From assembly GCF_015475875.1 (NCBI RefSeq), contig NZ_JADKYM010000012.1, positions 34,546 through 98,545 of the forward strand: a stretch of 64,000 nucleotides of DNA, in the 5' to 3' direction. This DNA comes from Sphingopyxis solisilvae. Its GTDB lineage: Bacteria > Pseudomonadota > Alphaproteobacteria > Sphingomonadales > Sphingomonadaceae. The first letter of the stretch is position 1, and each line of letters opens with the position of its first letter. This document shows, one piece after another, positions 37,426-46,791 of the stretch. A program made the translations under genes and the position numbers. The notes beneath the pieces were generated by a model that worked only from the letters and a program-made list of their open reading frames with translations, ran no database searches and was not told where the DNA came from.

Positions 37426-37848
37426 TTAGCCGACGATTTCTTCGGGCTTGAAGAAATACGCGATCTCGATCGCCGCATTCTCGTCGCTGTCGCTGCCATG
37501 CACCGTGTTTGCCTCGATGCTTTCGGCCAGTTCCTTGCGGATCGTCCCGGGTGCTGCGTCCTTGGGGTTGGTGGCACCCATGATGTCGCGGTTGCGCTGC
37601 ATCGCGTTCTCGCCTTCCAGAACCTGGACGACGACGGGGCCGGAGGTCATGAATTCGACGAGTTCGCCGAAAAAGGGGCGTTCCTTGTGGACCGCGTAAA
37701 AGCCCTCGGCCTGTTCCTTGGTCATGTGGATGCGCTTCGACGCGACGACGCGCAGGCCGGCGTCTTCCAGCATCTTGGTGACGGCGCCGGTCAGGTTGCG
37801 ACGCGTGGCGTCGGGCTTGATGATCGAAAAGGTGCGAGTGACCGCCAT
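37426..37848 (-). CDS. ndk: Nucleoside diphosphate kinase
   Basis: 140 residues from ATG 37846-37848; the frame is open further upstream but the conserved start [14 protein letters not shown] is clear. Equalises nucleoside triphosphate pools. The phospho-accepting His118 lies in NTVHGSDS. Cytoplasmic. Confidence 0.97.
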   Translation of the reverse strand: MAVTRTFSIIKPDATRRNLTGAVTKMLEDAGLRVVASKRIHMTKEQAEGFYAVHKERPFFGELVEFMTSGPVVVQVLEGENAMQRNRDIMGATNPKDAAPGTIRKELAESIEANTVHGSDSDENAAIEIAYFFKPEEIVG

Positions 37849-37947
37849 GGGGGAAGCTCCTGCGTTATTATGGTTTGTGATGCGCGCGCCTCTAGCCGCG
37901 CTTTGGCGCCGCCGCAAGGTCGGAGCGTGACCCGGTGTCGCCGCGGG

Positions 37948-38472
37948 TCAGCCGCCGCCGTGGGTGATCGTGCCGTTCACCTGCGATCCCGATTGCGTGG
38001 CGGTAATCTGGACCCCGCCCTTGCCATCGCCGGAGTTTTCGGCGCCGATGATCATCGTATCGCCGCTCTTGATCTCGCTGGTGACCTTCATGCCGGCCGC
38101 TTCGGCCTGTTTGCGGAAATGCGCAATGACGTCGGCGGCCTTGGCATCGACTTCGAAACTGGCCATGCCGCCGGTCCCCTGCGCGCCGCTGGCCGAGAAA
38201 CCACCGGTCATTTTCGATCCCGGATAGGGGGTAAAGCCCGCGGGGAGTTTGGCGTTGCCGGCGCCGCCGCCGAACACCATCTCGCCGTCTTCGGTCTTGA
38301 TGCTGACCTTGCCGCTCTCGCCATCATCGCTGCTGGTGATCCTGTAGTCGGCGGTCTTGCCGGTTTCGGGGTCGGTGTAGGTGCCGCTGGCGACTTCGGA
38401 TTCCGATTTGGAGCCGCAGGCGGAAAGAAGCAGCGCACTGGCCGCCAAGGCGATGAAGGAAGTTTTGTTCAT
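37948..38472 (-). CDS. Putative lipoprotein
   Basis: 174 residues from ATG 38470-38472. Lipobox LLLSACGS (acylation Cys at about residue 19) after a short hydrophobic signal. The mature part is Gly/Ser/Lys-rich with two apparent beta-rich halves. No family recognised. Lies between ndk and holC on the same strand. Cell-envelope anchored by inference. Confidence 0.78.
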   Translation of the reverse strand: MNKTSFIALAASALLLSACGSKSESEVASGTYTDPETGKTADYRITSSDDGESGKVSIKTEDGEMVFGGGAGNAKLPAGFTPYPGSKMTGGFSASGAQGTGGMASFEVDAKAADVIAHFRKQAEAAGMKVTSEIKSGDTMIIGAENSGDGKGGVQITATQSGSQVNGTITHGGG

Positions 38473-38543
38473 GATTGGCTCCTGTTGCTGGTCATCCCCG
38501 TCCTTGCCACCGCGGAAAGCTTCGTGCGGTGACGGCAATCACA

Positions 38544-38993
38544 TCACGGTCCCTTCGACCACCGGCCGCGGTCGTCCTGTTTCCAGAAATGGGTTTCGAC
38601 CTCTGCGGCGGCGCTCAGCTTGCGCCAGGTTGCACGCGCGTCGTCGATGCGGCTGTTGTCGAAGAGCAGAAAGGTGCGATCGAACCCCAGAGCTTCGTCA
38701 CGCCATTCGCCATCGGCGAGGGCGACAAGCCGGGCGCGGTTGGGGGTTGCGGGGTCCAGCGTTCCCGAAATCAGGATCGGCTCGATCGCTTCGTCCGGCG
38801 AACCCGCGGCGCCATGCGGCAGGAAGCTCGCGGGGGTCAGCGTCCACAGCGCCTCGTCAATCGCCTGCCGCTGCATCGCCGGGGCGGCGACGATCAGCAG
38901 GCGGTCGCCCGCGTCCAGGATGCGCGTCGCAATGGCGGGGAGCACCCGTTCGACGGGGTCGCGGGTCAGCCGGTAAAAGTCGACGCGCGCCAT
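38544..38993 (-). CDS. holC: DNA polymerase III chi subunit
   Basis: 149 residues. Links the clamp loader to single-strand-binding protein. DFYRLTRDPVERVLPAIATR at the N terminus, LLIVAAPAMQRQAIDEALWT, and the C-terminal ATWRKLSAAA...THFWKQDDRGRW match HolC. Directly downstream of pepA, the common proteobacterial order pepA-holC. Confidence 0.92.
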   Translation of the reverse strand: MARVDFYRLTRDPVERVLPAIATRILDAGDRLLIVAAPAMQRQAIDEALWTLTPASFLPHGAAGSPDEAIEPILISGTLDPATPNRARLVALADGEWRDEALGFDRTFLLFDNSRIDDARATWRKLSAAAEVETHFWKQDDRGRWSKGP

Positions 38994-39005
38994 GCTCCCC
39001 TACCC

Positions 39006-40451
39006 TTAACCCTCGTGATTTTCGGCGATGTAGCGGTCGAGCAGACGGACGCCGTAACCGGTCGCCCCCTTCGCCCAGACCGGACCGTCCTTGTCCGCCC
39101 AAGCCATGCCCGCGATGTCAAGGTGCGCCCAGGCGACACCATCGTCGACAAAACGCTTCAGAAACTGCGCCGCAGTGATGGATCCGCCTTCGCGCGGACC
39201 GATATTCTTCATGTCGGCGATCGGGCTGTCGATCAGCTTGTCATAAGCCGGCGACAGCGGGAAGCGCCACAGCTTGTTGTTCGACGCCTCACCCGCCGCC
39301 AGCAATTTCGCCGCCAGATCGTCGTCGTTGGCGAACATGCCGGCATATTCATGACCAAGCGAGATGACCATCGCGCCGGTGAGCGTCGCGAGGTCGACGA
39401 CAACCTTGGGTTCGTAGACCTTTTGCACCCAGGTGATCGCGTCGCACAGCACCAGCCGCCCCTCGGCATCGGTGTTGAGCACCTCGACCGTCTGGCCCGA
39501 CATGGTCGAAACGATATCGCCCGGACGCATCGCATTGCCGTCTGGCATATTTTCGACGAGCCCGACGACGCCGACGACGTTTGCCTTCGCCTTGCGCCCC
39601 GCAATCGCCTTCATCGCGCCGGCAACGGCGCCCGCGCCGCCCATGTCCCATTTCATCATGTCCATGCCGGGACCGGGCTTCAGGCTGATCCCGCCGGTGT
39701 CGAAGGTCACGCCTTTGCCGACGAACACCACCGGCGCCTCGCCCGCATTGCCACCGTTCCAGCGCATCGCGAGCAGCCGCGGCGGCCGGGTCGAACCCTG
39801 CGCCACGCCGAGCAGCGCGCCCATGCCGAGCGCCTTCATCTGGCGCTCGTCGAGCACTTCGAGTTCGACGCCCATGTCGGCAAGATGCTGGCAGCGTTCG
39901 ACGAAGCTTTCGGGGTAGAGGATGTTCGGCGGCTCGGCGACGAGCGTTTGGGTGAAGGCGACACCTTCGGCAATCGCCTCGTTCGCGGCCCAGCGCCCCG
40001 CAAGGTCGCCGTGCGGCGAGGCAATGACGATGCTGGCGAGTGTCGGCTTTGCCTTTTCGGCCAGACGGGTTCGATAGGTATCGAGGCGCCAGTTGCGCAG
40101 CCGCGCACCCATGGCAAAAGCGAGGACATCGTCGGCGTCGTTCTGGCCTGCGCTCGCAAAATCGACATGGACCGTGGCGACGCCGCTCGTCTGCAATTTG
40201 GCGGTCAGCGCCGCGCCGCCGCGCTCGAGATCATGTTCGCTGCCCTCGCCGATACCGACGAGCAACAGGCGCTTTGCCTGTTCGCCGTCGATCGCCGCCG
40301 TTTCGGCAACGGTGCCTGCCGAACCGTCGAAACGCGCCTGCGCTGCGGCGGCCCCGAGCAGCGCGCCGAGCGCGCCCGCTTCGCCCTTGCGGACGGGAAA
40401 GGCCACGACGTCGGCAGACGCATCGATTTGCGCGACAAACTGAATGTCCAT
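39006..40451 (-). CDS. pepA: Leucyl aminopeptidase (M17)
   Basis: 481 residues. Zinc/manganese-dependent removal of N-terminal residues; some orthologues also bind DNA. Motifs: VGKGVTFDTGGISLKPGPGM, MKWDMGGAGAVAGAMKAI, and the M17 signature NTDAEGRLVLCD. Followed 12 bp later by holC, divergent from lptD. Confidence 0.96.
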   Translation of the reverse strand: MDIQFVAQIDASADVVAFPVRKGEAGALGALLGAAAAQARFDGSAGTVAETAAIDGEQAKRLLLVGIGEGSEHDLERGGAALTAKLQTSGVATVHVDFASAGQNDADDVLAFAMGARLRNWRLDTYRTRLAEKAKPTLASIVIASPHGDLAGRWAANEAIAEGVAFTQTLVAEPPNILYPESFVERCQHLADMGVELEVLDERQMKALGMGALLGVAQGSTRPPRLLAMRWNGGNAGEAPVVFVGKGVTFDTGGISLKPGPGMDMMKWDMGGAGAVAGAMKAIAGRKAKANVVGVVGLVENMPDGNAMRPGDIVSTMSGQTVEVLNTDAEGRLVLCDAITWVQKVYEPKVVVDLATLTGAMVISLGHEYAGMFANDDDLAAKLLAAGEASNNKLWRFPLSPAYDKLIDSPIADMKNIGPREGGSITAAQFLKRFVDDGVAWAHLDIAGMAWADKDGPVWAKGATGYGVRLLDRYIAENHEG

Positions 40452-40581
40452 TCGGTAACTCTCTTATGCGATGATTGATTGCAACGAGCGGGACCGATAG
40501 GGGTTTCGCGTGCGAGTTGCAAAAACAAAGCAGCCGGTTCAACCCGGGCAGACACGACAGAGAAGTGGGACAAAGTAAGAG

Positions 40582-42885
40582 ATGAGCTGGGCTTTGTTCC
40601 GACAGGCATCCCGATCGCAAGCATTGTGGCTGGCGACGGCAAGCGGCTTTGCGTTGCTCTCCAGCCCTGCGGCCGCCCAGCAGGCAGAAGATCCACCGAC
40701 GGTGCCCGAGGCGCAGAGCGCGCCGGTTTTGCAAACCCCCGATGTCGTCCCCACTATCGGCGATGCCCCGGTGCCGGCCCGCGATGATGAGGTCGGTTTC
40801 GCCGCCGACAATCTGAATTACGACAGCGAAAACGAAATCGTCGTGGCCGAAGGCAATGTCGCGATGAACCGCGACGCGATCTCGATGCGCGCCGACAAGG
40901 TGACCTGGAACCGCAGCACGGGCCAGGTTTTTGCCGAGGGCAATGTGGCAATCCGCAATCCCGAAGGCGATACCGCCTATGGCGACCGCATCGAACTGAC
41001 CGACAGCTTGCGCGACGGCATTGTCGACAATCTGCTCGTCGTGCTCGACAATGGTGCGCGGCTTGCCGCGATCAAGGGTACGCGGTTCGAAAATGGCAAT
41101 ATCGAGCTGGAAAACGCCGCCTATACGCCTTGTCCGGTCGAAGATGCGGAAGGATGTCCGAAAAACCCCAGCTGGCAGATCCGCGCCGTCCGCGTCACCT
41201 ATGACCGCGGCAAGAACAAGGTGCGCTACAAGGGTGCCCGCGTCGAGATTTTCGGCCTCCCACTGATCCCTCTGCCGGGACTGAGCCACCCGGCCAACAG
41301 CGAAGCTGGCAGCGGCATTCTGGTCCCCGAGATCCGCCTCGACCGAACGAACGGGTTCGAGATTGCCATTCCTTATTACCTGCGGCTTGCGCCGGACCGC
41401 GACATCACCATCACGCCGCATGTTTACACCGACGCTGCACCGATGCTGGAGGGCGAATTCCGCGCGCTGACCGACATCGGATCGTTCCGGATCAACGGTT
41501 ATGCGACCTATGGGACGCTGGTGCCGCTGATCGGCGAAGACCCCGACAGCCGGAAGCGCTTTCGCGGCTATCTGGAAAGCGCCGGGAAATTCCAGTTCGA
41601 CCCGCGATGGAGCTTTACCTTCTCGGGCCGGATCGCGACCGATCGCACTTTCATGCGCCGCTACGACATCAGCCGGGACGACCGGCTGCGGTCGACCTTC
41701 AATCTCGAACGGATCGGCGGCAATTCCTATCTGTCGATCGCAGGATGGGCGACCCAGACGCTGCGCCGCAACGACGAACAGGGGCAGCAACCGATCGCGC
41801 TTCCGGTCATCGACTACCGCCAGCGATTCGCCGACCCGTGGCTCGGCGGCCAGTTCGAGTTGCAGCTCAACACGCTGGCGATCGGGCGTACCGCGGGGCA
41901 GGATACCCAGCGCGCCTTTGCCGGCGCCCGCTGGGACCTGCGCGGACTGACCCGCATGGGCCAGGAAGTGACGCTGACCGCGCTGGTGCGCGGAGACGTC
42001 TATCACAGCGACGAAAATCTGCTGACCGCCATCCCCGGCTATCGCGGTAAGTCGGGGTGGCAGGCGCGCGGGATCGCGGCGGTGGCCGCGGACATGCGCT
42101 GGCCATTCATCGGCGAACTGGCGGGAGGGACACAGACGCTGACACCCCGGGTCCAGATCGTCGCCACGCCGCCGCTAAAAAATCTGGACATTCCGAACGA
42201 GGATTCGCGCGCCTTCGACCTTGAAGACAGCAACCTGTTCGCGATCAACCGGTTCAACGGCTACGACCGGTTCGAGGACGGTGCCCGCATCACCTATGGC
42301 GTCGAGTGGAACTACAGCCGACCCGGGTTCAATATCAACAGCATCGTGGGGCAAAGCTATCGGCTCTCCGACAAGCCCAGCCTGTTCCCCGATGGCACGG
42401 GCTTGACCGACCGTACGTCGGACATCGTCGGGCGGACGACGATTGCGTATCGCGATTTCCTGCGGTTCACGCACCGGTTCCGGCTCGACAAGGACAATCT
42501 CGCCATTCGCCGCAACGAGTTCGATGCAACGATCGGCAGCCGATCGACCTATGCCGTCATCGGTTATTCACGGCTCAACCGCGACATCCTGCTGCTGGGC
42601 GAGGATTTGCAAGACCGCGAGGAAGTGCGCGTCGGCGGACGCGTCAAGGTCGCGCAGCACTGGTCGATGTTCGGGTCGGCCATCGTCGACCTGACCAAGC
42701 AGGCCGATGACCCCCTGAGCACCGCCGACGGTTTCGAACCGATTCGACACCGGTTGGGCATTGCCTATGATGACGACTGCCTGTCCATCGCGCTGACGTG
42801 GCGCCGTGACTATGCCGACACCGGCGATGCGCGCCGCGGCAACAGCTTTTCGTTCCGGATCGCTTTCCGCAATCTGGGATTCTGA
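40582..42885 (+). CDS. lptD: LPS-assembly outer-membrane protein LptD
   Basis: 767 residues. Inserts lipopolysaccharide into the outer membrane. Signal peptide (LWLATASGFALLSSPAAAQ), periplasmic OstA/LptA-like jellyroll (FAADNLNYDSENEIVVAEGN, NRSTGQVFAEGNVAI), then a long beta-barrel ending in a strand RISFAFRNLGF-like (RIAFRNLGF). Cysteines in YTPCPVEDAEGCPKNP and near the C terminus (DDDCLSIAL) could form the disulfides. First gene of lptD-surA-pdxA-rsmA. Confidence 0.95.
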   Translation: MSWALFRQASRSQALWLATASGFALLSSPAAAQQAEDPPTVPEAQSAPVLQTPDVVPTIGDAPVPARDDEVGFAADNLNYDSENEIVVAEGNVAMNRDAISMRADKVTWNRSTGQVFAEGNVAIRNPEGDTAYGDRIELTDSLRDGIVDNLLVVLDNGARLAAIKGTRFENGNIELENAAYTPCPVEDAEGCPKNPSWQIRAVRVTYDRGKNKVRYKGARVEIFGLPLIPLPGLSHPANSEAGSGILVPEIRLDRTNGFEIAIPYYLRLAPDRDITITPHVYTDAAPMLEGEFRALTDIGSFRINGYATYGTLVPLIGEDPDSRKRFRGYLESAGKFQFDPRWSFTFSGRIATDRTFMRRYDISRDDRLRSTFNLERIGGNSYLSIAGWATQTLRRNDEQGQQPIALPVIDYRQRFADPWLGGQFELQLNTLAIGRTAGQDTQRAFAGARWDLRGLTRMGQEVTLTALVRGDVYHSDENLLTAIPGYRGKSGWQARGIAAVAADMRWPFIGELAGGTQTLTPRVQIVATPPLKNLDIPNEDSRAFDLEDSNLFAINRFNGYDRFEDGARITYGVEWNYSRPGFNINSIVGQSYRLSDKPSLFPDGTGLTDRTSDIVGRTTIAYRDFLRFTHRFRLDKDNLAIRRNEFDATIGSRSTYAVIGYSRLNRDILLLGEDLQDREEVRVGGRVKVAQHWSMFGSAIVDLTKQADDPLSTADGFEPIRHRLGIAYDDDCLSIALTWRRDYADTGDARRGNSFSFRIAFRNLGF

Positions 42886-43019
42886 GTAAATCGCTCAGCT
42901 TGGGTTCAGCGTCGCGGTGGCATGGGCAGGCTTGAAACCGGTGCGGACGGCGGATTGCGCTGGACCAGCGGGCGTTTCCGCTGATACGGAGCGTGCGGAC
43001 CTTCTCGAATAGGGTAAAG

Positions 43020-44360
43020 ATGACCAAATTTTCGACCATGATCGGCCTGATGGCCGTCGCCGCCATTGGCGTAACGCCGGTGCTGGCGCAGACTGTCGCC
43101 GACGATCAAGTGCCGACGGCCAGCCTGAACATTCCGGGCAACGTCCAACTGTTCGGCGATGCCAATCCCAACGTCTATCGTCCGTCGGCGACCGTGAATG
43201 GCGAAATCATCACCGCGACCGATATCGAACAGCGTATGGCGCTGATCCGCATTGCCAACAATGATCTTGAACTTCCACCCGAAGAACTGCAGCGGCTCCG
43301 CCAGCAGGTGTTCAGCAATCTGATCGACGAAAAGCTTCAGATTCAGGAAGCCAAGGCGGCGGACATCACGATCGACGAAAATGTCGTCAATGACCAGTTC
43401 GCCCGGCTGGCGACGCGTTTTCGCCAGACCCCGGAACAGTTTTCGACTTATCTCGCCAGCAAGGGATCATCAGCGGCCGCGGTAAAGCAACAGATTCGCG
43501 GCGAATTTGCGTGGGACCGCTTGCTGTCACGAAAGATCCAGTCGACTACCAACGTATCGACCGACGAGGTCGAATCGGTGGTGCAACGGCTGAACGAAGC
43601 CAAGGGTCAGGATGAATTCCACCTCGGTGAAATCTATCTCTCCGCGCCACCTGAAAATGTGGCGGCGGTCACCGAAAACGCGCGCAAGATCATTCAGGCG
43701 TTGCAAGCCGGTGGCAGTTTCGCCGCCTATGCGCGCCAGTTTTCGGAAGCCTCGACGGCGGTGGTCGGCGGCGATCTTGGCTGGGTGAAGGCCGGACAAT
43801 TGCCGGCGTCGATGGCCGAAGCCGCGACGCAGATGCAGCCCGGTCAGCTTGTCGGTCCGATCGAAGTGCCCGGCGGCGTGTCGATCATGCTGATGATCGA
43901 CCGGCGCCAGGTGCTGACGGCTGACCCGCGCGACGCCGTGCTCAGCCTGAAACAGATTTCGCTCGATTTCCCGGTGGGCACCACCGAGGCGCGCGCCGCA
44001 GAGCTGGCAGGCCAGTTCGCCGAGGCGACACGCAGCATTGCGGGTTGCGGCGCTGCCGATGCCGTTGCTGCGCGCCTGGGTGCCAATGTTGTCGCGCGCG
44101 ACAATATCGAGATGCGTGTCCTGCCGGCGCCGCTGCAAAACACCCTGATGACCCTCCAGATCGGGCAGACCACCCAACCCTTTGGTGCGGTCACCGAAGG
44201 GATCAGCGTCCTGGTGCTGTGCGGCCGCGACATGCCGCAAACGGCGACCGCCCCCGACCTCGAACAGATCGAGCAACGTCTGCTGGAGGAAAAGGTCAAC
44301 AAGCGCGCTCAGCGCTATCTGCGCGACCTGCGCCGGGATGCCGTGATCGAATATAGCTGA
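43020..44360 (+). CDS. surA: Periplasmic peptidyl-prolyl isomerase / chaperone SurA-like
   Basis: 446 residues from ATG 43020; a GTG 27 nt upstream opens the frame. Signal peptide (MIGLMAVAAIGVTPVLAQ). SurA N-terminal domain (ATVNGEIITATDIEQRMALI, LRQQVFSNLIDEKLQIQEAK) and one clear parvulin domain (FAAYARQFSEASTAVVGGDLG, WVKAGQLPASMAEAATQM). A second, more diverged region precedes the C-terminal helix. Escorts outer-membrane proteins, including LptD. Same-strand neighbours lptD and pdxA. Confidence 0.9.
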   Translation: MTKFSTMIGLMAVAAIGVTPVLAQTVADDQVPTASLNIPGNVQLFGDANPNVYRPSATVNGEIITATDIEQRMALIRIANNDLELPPEELQRLRQQVFSNLIDEKLQIQEAKAADITIDENVVNDQFARLATRFRQTPEQFSTYLASKGSSAAAVKQQIRGEFAWDRLLSRKIQSTTNVSTDEVESVVQRLNEAKGQDEFHLGEIYLSAPPENVAAVTENARKIIQALQAGGSFAAYARQFSEASTAVVGGDLGWVKAGQLPASMAEAATQMQPGQLVGPIEVPGGVSIMLMIDRRQVLTADPRDAVLSLKQISLDFPVGTTEARAAELAGQFAEATRSIAGCGAADAVAARLGANVVARDNIEMRVLPAPLQNTLMTLQIGQTTQPFGAVTEGISVLVLCGRDMPQTATAPDLEQIEQRLLEEKVNKRAQRYLRDLRRDAVIEYS

Positions 44361-45379
44361 TGTCGGACGTCAAAATTCGACAGCCGATCGCGGTCACCAT
44401 GGGTGACCCGGCCGGGGTCGGACCCGAAGTCACCGCACGGGCCTGGGCCGCGCGGAGCGCATATGATTTGCCGCCATTCGTTGCCATCGGCGATATTGCG
44501 GCGATAGCCGCCGTATGGGAGGGACCGACCGCGCGCGTTGGTGACATGAGCGAGGTCGTGCGCATATTCGACGATGCGCTGCCGGTGTGGCACCTGGAGG
44601 ACAGCGGATCGCTGACCCCCGGCGCGCCGAGCGCCGCTGGCGCGACCTGCGCGCTCCACGCGCTCGAAACGGGTATCGGGCTGACGCGCAATCAGGCAAG
44701 CTCGGCGCTGGTCACCGGCTCCGTATCGAAATCGGCGCTTCACGGCATCGGCTATACCCATCCGGGACAAACCGAATTTATCGCCGAGCGCTGCGGCGTA
44801 ACGGCTACCAATGCTGTCATGATGCTGGCCGGGCCAACGTTGCGCGTTGTGCCGCTGACCGTTCATATCCCGCTTTCCGAGGTTCCCGAGCGGCTTACCA
44901 GCGAACTGATCGTCGCCAAGGCGCGCATCGTTGCCCGCGGACTGAAACGCGATTTCGGTATCGCCGCACCGCGCATAGCGCTGGCCGGTCTCAATCCCCA
45001 TGCCGGAGAAAGCGGCCAGCTCGGCGACGAGGAGGAGCGGATCATGATGCCCGCGATCGCCCAGCTCGCCGAGGAGGATATTGTCGTCGACGGGCCGCTG
45101 GCTGCCGACGCGCTCTTTGCGCCCGGCATCCGCGATCACTATGATGCAATCCTGTGCGGTTATCATGACCAGGCACTGGCGCCGTTCAAGGCGCTGCATT
45201 TCCACGACGGCGTCAACCTGACGCTGGGGCTGCCAATCATCCGCACCTCGCCCGATCATGGCACCGCGTTCGACATCGCCGGGCAAGGTAAAGCCGACCC
45301 CGGACCGACGATCGCGGCGATCGCCATGGCAGCGCGAATGGCGACCGCACGCGAACGCGGCTGCGCGCCGTCCAAGTGA
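44360..45379 (+). CDS. pdxA: 4-hydroxythreonine-4-phosphate dehydrogenase
   Basis: 339 residues. Pyridoxal-phosphate biosynthesis. TMGDPAGVGPEV, GYTHPGQTEFIAERCG, GLNPHAGESGQLGDEE, ILCGYHDQALAPFKALHF and IIRTSPDHGTAFDIAG are visible, including the metal-binding histidines. Its ATG shares one base with the surA stop (TGATG) and its end overlaps rsmA by 4 bp. Confidence 0.96.
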   Translation: MSDVKIRQPIAVTMGDPAGVGPEVTARAWAARSAYDLPPFVAIGDIAAIAAVWEGPTARVGDMSEVVRIFDDALPVWHLEDSGSLTPGAPSAAGATCALHALETGIGLTRNQASSALVTGSVSKSALHGIGYTHPGQTEFIAERCGVTATNAVMMLAGPTLRVVPLTVHIPLSEVPERLTSELIVAKARIVARGLKRDFGIAAPRIALAGLNPHAGESGQLGDEEERIMMPAIAQLAEEDIVVDGPLAADALFAPGIRDHYDAILCGYHDQALAPFKALHFHDGVNLTLGLPIIRTSPDHGTAFDIAGQGKADPGPTIAAIAMAARMATARERGCAPSK

Positions 45380-46212
45380 GAATGGAACCCAAAGAACCGT
45401 TGCCACCACTGCGCGAGACGGTGCGAGCGCACGGACTGACGGCGAGCAAGGCGCTGGGACAGAATTTCCTGTTCGACGAGCAATTGCTGGACCGCATTGC
45501 CGCGATCCCGGGCGACTTGCACGGCGCAACGGTATTCGAGGTCGGCCCCGGCCCCGGCGGCCTGACCCGCGCGCTCCTCCGCGCCGGGGCAAAGGTCATC
45601 GCGGTCGAACGCGACGACCGCTGTCTGCCGCTGCTCGGCGAACTCAGCGACGCGTTTCCGGACCAGCTCACGGTGATCGCCGACGACGCGATGGCGGTCG
45701 ATGTCGATACGCTGACCGGCGGCGCGCCCTATCATATTGTCGCCAACCTCCCCTATAATGTCGGCACCGCGCTGTTTACCCGCTGGCTCGAGCCCGCGGC
45801 ATGGCCCCCCCGCTGGTTGTCGCTGACGCTGATGTTCCAGCAGGAAGTTGCCGAACGCATCGTCGCGCCGGTGGACACCTCCGCTTACGGGCGCCTCGCG
45901 GTTCTTGCGCAATGGCGATCACAGGCCAGGATCGCGATGAAGGTCCATCGTTCGGCCTTCACACCGCCGCCCAAGGTCATGTCGGCGATCGTGCATGTGA
46001 CGCCGGCCCGGCAGCCCGAAGGCGTCGATCCGCGTACCCTGTCACGCCTGACCGAAAAGGGGTTCGGACAGCGCCGCAAGATGCTGCGCCAGAGTCTGAA
46101 AACTGTCGCGGGGGCGGTTGACGCACTGGAAAGGCTGGGTATCGATCCGATGCGGCGGGCCGAGACAGTGAGCGTGGCCGACTGGATACGACTGGCGCAA
46201 GCGCTGCGCTGA
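45376..46212 (+). CDS. rsmA: 16S rRNA dimethyladenosine transferase (KsgA)
   Basis: 278 residues from GTG 45376 (GTGA overlap with pdxA); an ATG at 45382 is equally plausible. Dimethylates two adenosines near the 16S 3' end. ALGQNFLFDEQLLDRIA, VFEVGPGPGGLTRALL, VIADDAM and IVANLPYNVGTALFTRWL are the standard motifs. Last gene of the lptD operon; no apaG follows. Confidence 0.96.
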   Translation: MRMEPKEPLPPLRETVRAHGLTASKALGQNFLFDEQLLDRIAAIPGDLHGATVFEVGPGPGGLTRALLRAGAKVIAVERDDRCLPLLGELSDAFPDQLTVIADDAMAVDVDTLTGGAPYHIVANLPYNVGTALFTRWLEPAAWPPRWLSLTLMFQQEVAERIVAPVDTSAYGRLAVLAQWRSQARIAMKVHRSAFTPPPKVMSAIVHVTPARQPEGVDPRTLSRLTEKGFGQRRKMLRQSLKTVAGAVDALERLGIDPMRRAETVSVADWIRLAQALR

Positions 46213-46243
46213 CTTTCGTCCCCGCTCTCGCAGGGCCGGATCG

Positions 46244-46759
46244 TCAATTCTGGCTGGTCGTCACCACCGCTTTGGGTACGATCGCTTCGGCGGCGACGAC
46301 TTTTTTCTCTGCATTGCTGTTGATCGCCTTTTCAAGCGCCGCCACCTGCGGGCATTTGTCGCCGCATACCCGCTGCGCTTCGGCCAGCTTCTCGCGCGCC
46401 ATCTCGAGCGCACCCTTTTCGGCCAGTGCCTCGCCTTGCCCGGTCAGCGCGACGATGTCGTTGGGTTCGAGCACCAGCGCGTCGCGATAAAGGCCGATGG
46501 CCTTTCCGGGAAGCCCCTGCGCCCGCGCGACCTGCGCCAGCGCGATGATCGCCGAGCGATTGCGCGGGTCGGCCGCCAGTGCCGATTCATAAAAATCGAT
46601 CGCGAGGTTCAGATCACCCGCTTCCTGCGCGGCCTGCCCCTCTTGTTGCAGCGCGATCGAGCGGGGAAAAATGTCGTTGTCTGCGCGCTGGGCATCCGAT
46701 GCGGTCGGCAGACTGGCCAGAACGAGACCGGCACCAATGGCCAGAAAACTGATGCGCAT
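46244..46759 (-). CDS. TPR-repeat exported protein
   Basis: 171 residues from ATG 46757-46759, chosen for GGGAGAA just upstream; ATG 46778-46780 is possible. Signal peptide (FLAIGAGLVLASLPTASDA), then about three tetratricopeptide repeats (AGDLNLAIDFYESALAADPR, GLPGKAIGLYRDALVLEPND, GALEMAREKLAEAQR), a CGDKC pair and a basic tail. Likely a periplasmic protein-protein scaffold; partner unknown. Confidence 0.82.
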   Translation of the reverse strand: MRISFLAIGAGLVLASLPTASDAQRADNDIFPRSIALQQEGQAAQEAGDLNLAIDFYESALAADPRNRSAIIALAQVARAQGLPGKAIGLYRDALVLEPNDIVALTGQGEALAEKGALEMAREKLAEAQRVCGDKCPQVAALEKAINSNAEKKVVAAEAIVPKAVVTTSQN

Positions 46760-46791
46760 CGCATTCTCCCATCGTTTCATTGACGGGGATG

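Noticed and set aside
38475..40478. 667-codon frame opposite holC and pepA
   Set aside because: Spans two recognised genes and a gap, a typical high-GC antisense frame.
40231..42006. 591-codon frame opposite lptD
   Set aside because: Shadow of the lptD beta-barrel gene and the pepA start region.
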